Assembly: GCA_031841125.1 (NCBI GenBank)
Contig: CM063113.1
Location: forward strand, 61,435,211 to 61,499,210
Direction: 5' to 3'
DNA from: Acanthococcus lagerstroemiae
Taxonomy: Eukaryota > Arthropoda > Insecta > Hemiptera > Eriococcidae
Length of the DNA: 64,000 bases
Made by a program: the position numbers and the translations under genes. Within the stretch, counting starts at the first letter, position 1, and every line of letters starts with the position of its first letter. The notes beneath the pieces were generated by a model, which had not been told where the DNA came from, made no database searches, and worked only from the letters and a program-made list of their open reading frames with translations. Positions 60,053 to 64,000 of this stretch are shown in pieces.

Positions 60053-62701
60053 CTAATGGAGGTTTAATAGGGACTTAATAAGATATAACCGAGACATACT
60101 AATGGATTAGGTCAGTATGTCTTATAAGCTAGTTTTTTTTTGAGAGGAGGGAGGAAGAGGAGAGGGGAGATCGGGTATTTAATGCGTATCATTCCTTGCA
60201 CAAACAGCCTATTTGATGAGTAATTTTTTACCACCCAAATTAGCAATCAAGATGCTGGGAAAGTTGGCGTAGAGAGGAAACTACTGGAAAAAAATCCGTA
60301 GAAAATGCACACGGTACGTTTTTGACAAACAAAACCATAACTTATTACGATATCGTAAATAGGTGCGTATGATTAGTTATGACTCATGTAAGACATTCAG
60401 TAAGTGTTGTTAGCGTCCAAGATGGTTCAAGTTGATAATGTTGAAAAATGGAAAAATTCAAATTTTTGAAATCCTTAAACCGAGAAATAGTTGACTACGG
60501 AATTCACGCTGGTAACATTGCAGCTGTCGACCACGCGAAACATTTAAGCCTTTTTTGTCACCAATTTCTCACAGTACCGATGTACACGTGATTGAATATG
60601 ATTATTTTAAAGATTCTTTGACACTAACGCTCACTGGGTGTAACATTTTCGGATACAAGTAACCAGTTTGGATTCGAGGTGAAATATTGTCCAGTGCAAT
60701 CCCAACGAGTAATACCGCCGTTTATAAAAAGGGCCAACTCGGTGCCACATTGAAGCATTTAGAAGGCAGATGTTGGAAAAGGCTTAAGATCTTTTTTATA
60801 CGAAAACTGACGGTCCTTAATTTTCGAAATAATCATTTTGCGTTTACGAGCTTAGTTAACCACGACTTCCTCGTAGAATTCGCGGCGGTCTTTCGTATTC
60901 CAATGTAGTAAGAGAAATGGTGTCTCGGCAATTTAAAACGAGTTCAGTTTACAAGCATCTTCTCATAATAAGTATCTATCTTGGGGTTTCATCGTCTAGG
61001 CTGAATTATTGCACGTCGTCGTTATCAAAGCGGAAGTATTTTAACCCTCGAAATGTGACGTATACCAGGCGGCGATAAAAGTACTCTCGAATATATTGAA
61101 ACTTGAGAAAGAAAATGAGTAGATATGTTAAAAGTATTGACCACAATTTTGTACAGATAGTATCGATACTTGGACAAGGATACGGAGGACTTACAAAATT
61201 TCGTTCAAATTTTGGCTTGGAAAGTAGAAGAAAAAAGTCTTGGGTCTAAAATGTTAGTTGACAAGCTCTAATATTTTACATGTCCTCAAGCTCTCGGTGG
61301 AGATTTTATCCCCATATCCCCTCATTCATGTGACTTAAATAGTGAGGTCACTGAGACGTCAATCAAGAAACTTGAACTGAAGCGACAATAATATTATACT
61401 ACTCTACTAGAATATATTGGCGGTATAAAATATTTCATTCTTCATCATTCGTTTTATACATCTCTTTTTTTCCCTTATGTCTTTACCCAGCGCTGAACTT
61501 TTTTGTGGAGGGGGGGGGGATTTTGCCATCTTTATAGAGTTTTTGAATTTCTGTACATCAAGAGTATCAGAAGTATTGTCAAGAGTATCGATACTATCGA
61601 ATACTTTTATCATTACCAAAGGAAATCGCGCCGCGAATCCAATTTTCGTAGTGCGTCACTCTTACAGGATTACTGGGACCTTGAGGCCCAAATCATAACA
61701 TACGACCAAGTTGTACACGACTTTTATACAAAGCAATGTCTATTGTAACGGAATGAGTTAGAACAGTGCAGCTGTACATCAACCACCAACCACGTATTGG
61801 TACTCATCTGCCTTGTAAATGTAGAAGTACGAGTTTTATTCTTGCGGGGGCTCAAAGTTCAAAATTCCAGTACTTTCTCCAACATATGCAACAAGTTTGC
61901 GGCATACGTTTGCTTTTCTAAAAGAGAGGATTCTGGAAGCTTCAGGAGGTCTCACACGCGAGATCCTCAGTTTTCATTTCTCTCCTTCTCATTTGTAATC
62001 ACGTAATCAAAAGAGCTTCTAATTTTAATCTTGAATGAGCGAGAAAATGATCTTCGATCACACTTTTTCTCATTGTCCGAGTAATATTCTATTCTTCAGC
62101 GAGGGAGGAGGTTCTGTACGTACCTCATACGGTAACATCTGTAACAGTGTGCATGCACTCTCGGATTTTTCGGTAAACTAGTTTTTCGAGGCTTCGAATC
62201 ACTGTGCGGCGTTTCGTTTGGTCTACATTCATTGCCAATGATGAAGAATACAACCTACCTCGTTTTAAAAAGTTTTCAAGGGAGACTTGAGGTAAAAAAA
62301 AAAAAGAAAAGAAAACTCGAGAACTAAACTTTAAATCTACTTCTGAATTTTTAATAAATTCTGCGAAACAAAACGGACTAATTTCTTTACACGAGGGTAT
62401 GGTCATGATATTACATAAGCCAAATGTAGCTTTTAACCCTTCTACAAGGCTAAGCTATGTAATCACGTTTCACTCAGATGAGAATAGATCGATAAGGGGA
62501 AACGGTAGCGAAAAACGAACAATATGACGAAGGTAGCTCGCGACTCGCCAAATATCAGTGTTCGCAAATTTCAACGAACTTCTCAGATTTCAGGATATCG
62601 TTTATTCTCCATCAGCCAGATTATTTGGCCAATAAGCACGTCTCAAACATTTTAACCCATTATTGTTTACCCGGCAGAGAGCTTGTCAGAATTAGGTTAA
62701 A

Positions 62702-62956
62702 ATGTTGAAACTAGTCGCAAATCCTTTTGAAAATAGGAAGCATCTCGATGAGATGGCCAAGTGCGTTGAATCTGCACGAAGAACCGAGTTTGCGAAATAT
62801 CGATTGAAAGCCGTTCCGTTTGAAAATCTTCGGCACGGACTCGAGTGCACGATTAAAGGTAGCCACTTCAAAACTAAAGCACCCGCCAAGTCTACTGACC
62901 ATTTTCGAATCATCGGATTAAATATTCAGATATTCATTGCCGATTACGCGATATGA
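62702..62956 (+). CDS. Hypothetical small protein, 84 codons
   Basis: ATG at 62702, TGA after 84 codons. The composition is plausible for a protein (NPFENRKHLDEMAKC and VPFENLRHGLEC are two similar segments about 41 residues apart), but I recognise no family, and a competing frame exists on the other strand. It may be a fragment of an older repeat or gene. Confidence 0.2.
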   Translation: MLKLVANPFENRKHLDEMAKCVESARRTEFAKYRLKAVPFENLRHGLECTIKGSHFKTKAPAKSTDHFRIIGLNIQIFIADYAI

Positions 62957-64000
62957 AAATGAATATCCGTATACTTGTTAAACAGCTGTTAACGTTCTTT
63001 ACGCCCAGCCAAGAGATGTAAACATTTTACGCCTTTGGTTTGTACTCGTACTTTTCAAACTCGCAATCACCGTATATTTCGATATAATATTTTGCATTAA
63101 TTCCGCATACACACCCCCTCTCGCACTCTTTCTCGTCTCAAGAATATACAACAAACGGGTAACTAAACGCCTCCACAAAGCTCACTCACATGACGCCCAA
63201 GAAATCCAAAACGTAACAAGGTCAACATTCCTTCGTTACGGTTTCGAGTAGTCAAGTCTTCCGACGACGCAACAGCTTCACGATTTCGAACTTTCTTTCT
63301 CTGTTTTTCAGTTAATTTATCGCCTTTTCCTACCAGTATGATTTTATTTACAAACTAAGGCGGAAAATTTTTCGTAAACATCGTAAAATGAATTCAGCTC
63401 AGTCCGTGTATACGCATTCTATGTTCCTTTTTTTCGTTTTTTTTTTCTCTTTGTTCCACAATTACAACCGACAGAAATTGCGCATTGCACCGTGTTCAAG
63501 CTATACAGCCAGTTCACGGATAGACGATGGAAAGCACAATATATAAGTTCGAGGAGACTATGGAACACTTTTTGTATATTCATTACCCAATATGAATATG
63601 ACGAACAAAAGCTCAGAATTTGAATCTTCGTTATTTTCCAAACTAAGTAAGATCAAAAATCCGCTTCCTGTATGGAAAATCATTCAATTTGAAAATGTTA
63701 TTCCTATTAACAGTGATGGTAAATGATGAAGATAGAATCTTCTCTGAGGGACCAGACAGAAAGGGAAGGGACCTAAACATTTGAAAAGTCAAAAAGTACT
63801 ATACGTCATTCTCGCACGAAATGTCAAGCCATGGTTCCATAAAACTGCGATTTTGACTAAGTTTCAAATTAATTACGGAATTTTATAATTATTTGTTCTG
63901 TCTTCGGTAAAGTTTACAGGTAAATAATCAGTGTGAACTTATCAGTTTCAGTTAGCATAGGCCAGTATTACAAATGTCCAACTATTAAAAAAAAAATGGA

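Larger units (their letters stand above)
57056..64000. other. Upstream or intronic sequence of PPP1R37, no supported exon
   Basis: The 5' exon(s) of PPP1R37 should lie here or beyond, but no frame resembling its N-terminus was found. Contains an AT-rich stretch (58,260-58,450), the nested elements at 58702-59466, an R repeat at 59960-60052, and a G10 run at 61510-61519. The 84-codon plus-strand frame at 62702-62956 has a good ATG and two similar PFEN..H segments but no known relative. Confidence 0.45.

Noticed and set aside
62125..62406. 93-codon minus-strand frame as PPP1R37 N-terminal exon
   Set aside because: Contains none of the expected N-terminal features and does not end in a donor in the right phase.

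Overview
The window is eukaryotic nuclear DNA, most likely from an insect or other arthropod. The evidence is AT-rich sequence, split genes with GT-AG introns, three animal-type genes (a septin, mitochondrial ribosomal protein S10 and the PP1-binding leucine-rich-repeat protein PPP1R37), RTE-like and Tc1-like transposons, and many short elements with terminal inverted repeats. I cannot name the species. Gene structures below come from hand translation across splice sites; phases were checked at every junction.

Layout. 1-509 is the 3' end of a septin gene (+). 1,086-1,252 and 1,653-2,210 are small non-autonomous elements. 2,592-5,566 is mRpS10 (+, four exons), whose third intron holds a decayed Helitron helicase fragment. 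About 6,690-19,856 is a satellite array: three diverged ~370-bp units on the left edge, then 42 units of three length classes (336, 270/271 and 240 bp). Each full-length unit is itself a large imperfect inverted repeat, and a ~3.9-kb block of the array has been tandemly duplicated almost without change. 20,709-21,887 is an intronless AAA-ATPase-like gene of a family better known from bacteria; it is truncated and its P-loop is altered. 21,974-27,990 is an RTE-like non-LTR retrotransposon (dead), split by a 2,822-bp DNA transposon (22,642-25,463) with 31-bp terminal repeats, an AATT target duplication and a nearly intact spliced transposase gene. 28,000-34,174 shows no gene I can support.

34,175-57,055 is PPP1R37 on the minus strand: eight recognisable exons giving about 699 residues, with the N-terminal exon(s) not found. 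Its two largest introns are loaded with transposons: a Tc1-like pseudogene, several MITEs, a 31-bp perfect hairpin, and at 53,176-55,165 an element carrying three others, one nested inside another. 57,056-64,000 is intronic or upstream sequence with another nested pair of small elements and no confident exon.

How the parts relate. The host genes are unrelated housekeeping functions (cytoskeletal GTPase, mitochondrial translation, PP1 regulation). Most of the window is accessory DNA. The strongest candidates for something undescribed are the hairpin-forming satellite with its multi-unit order, the 2.8-kb transposon with internal copies of its terminal motif, and the truncated AAA-ATPase-like gene beside the satellite.
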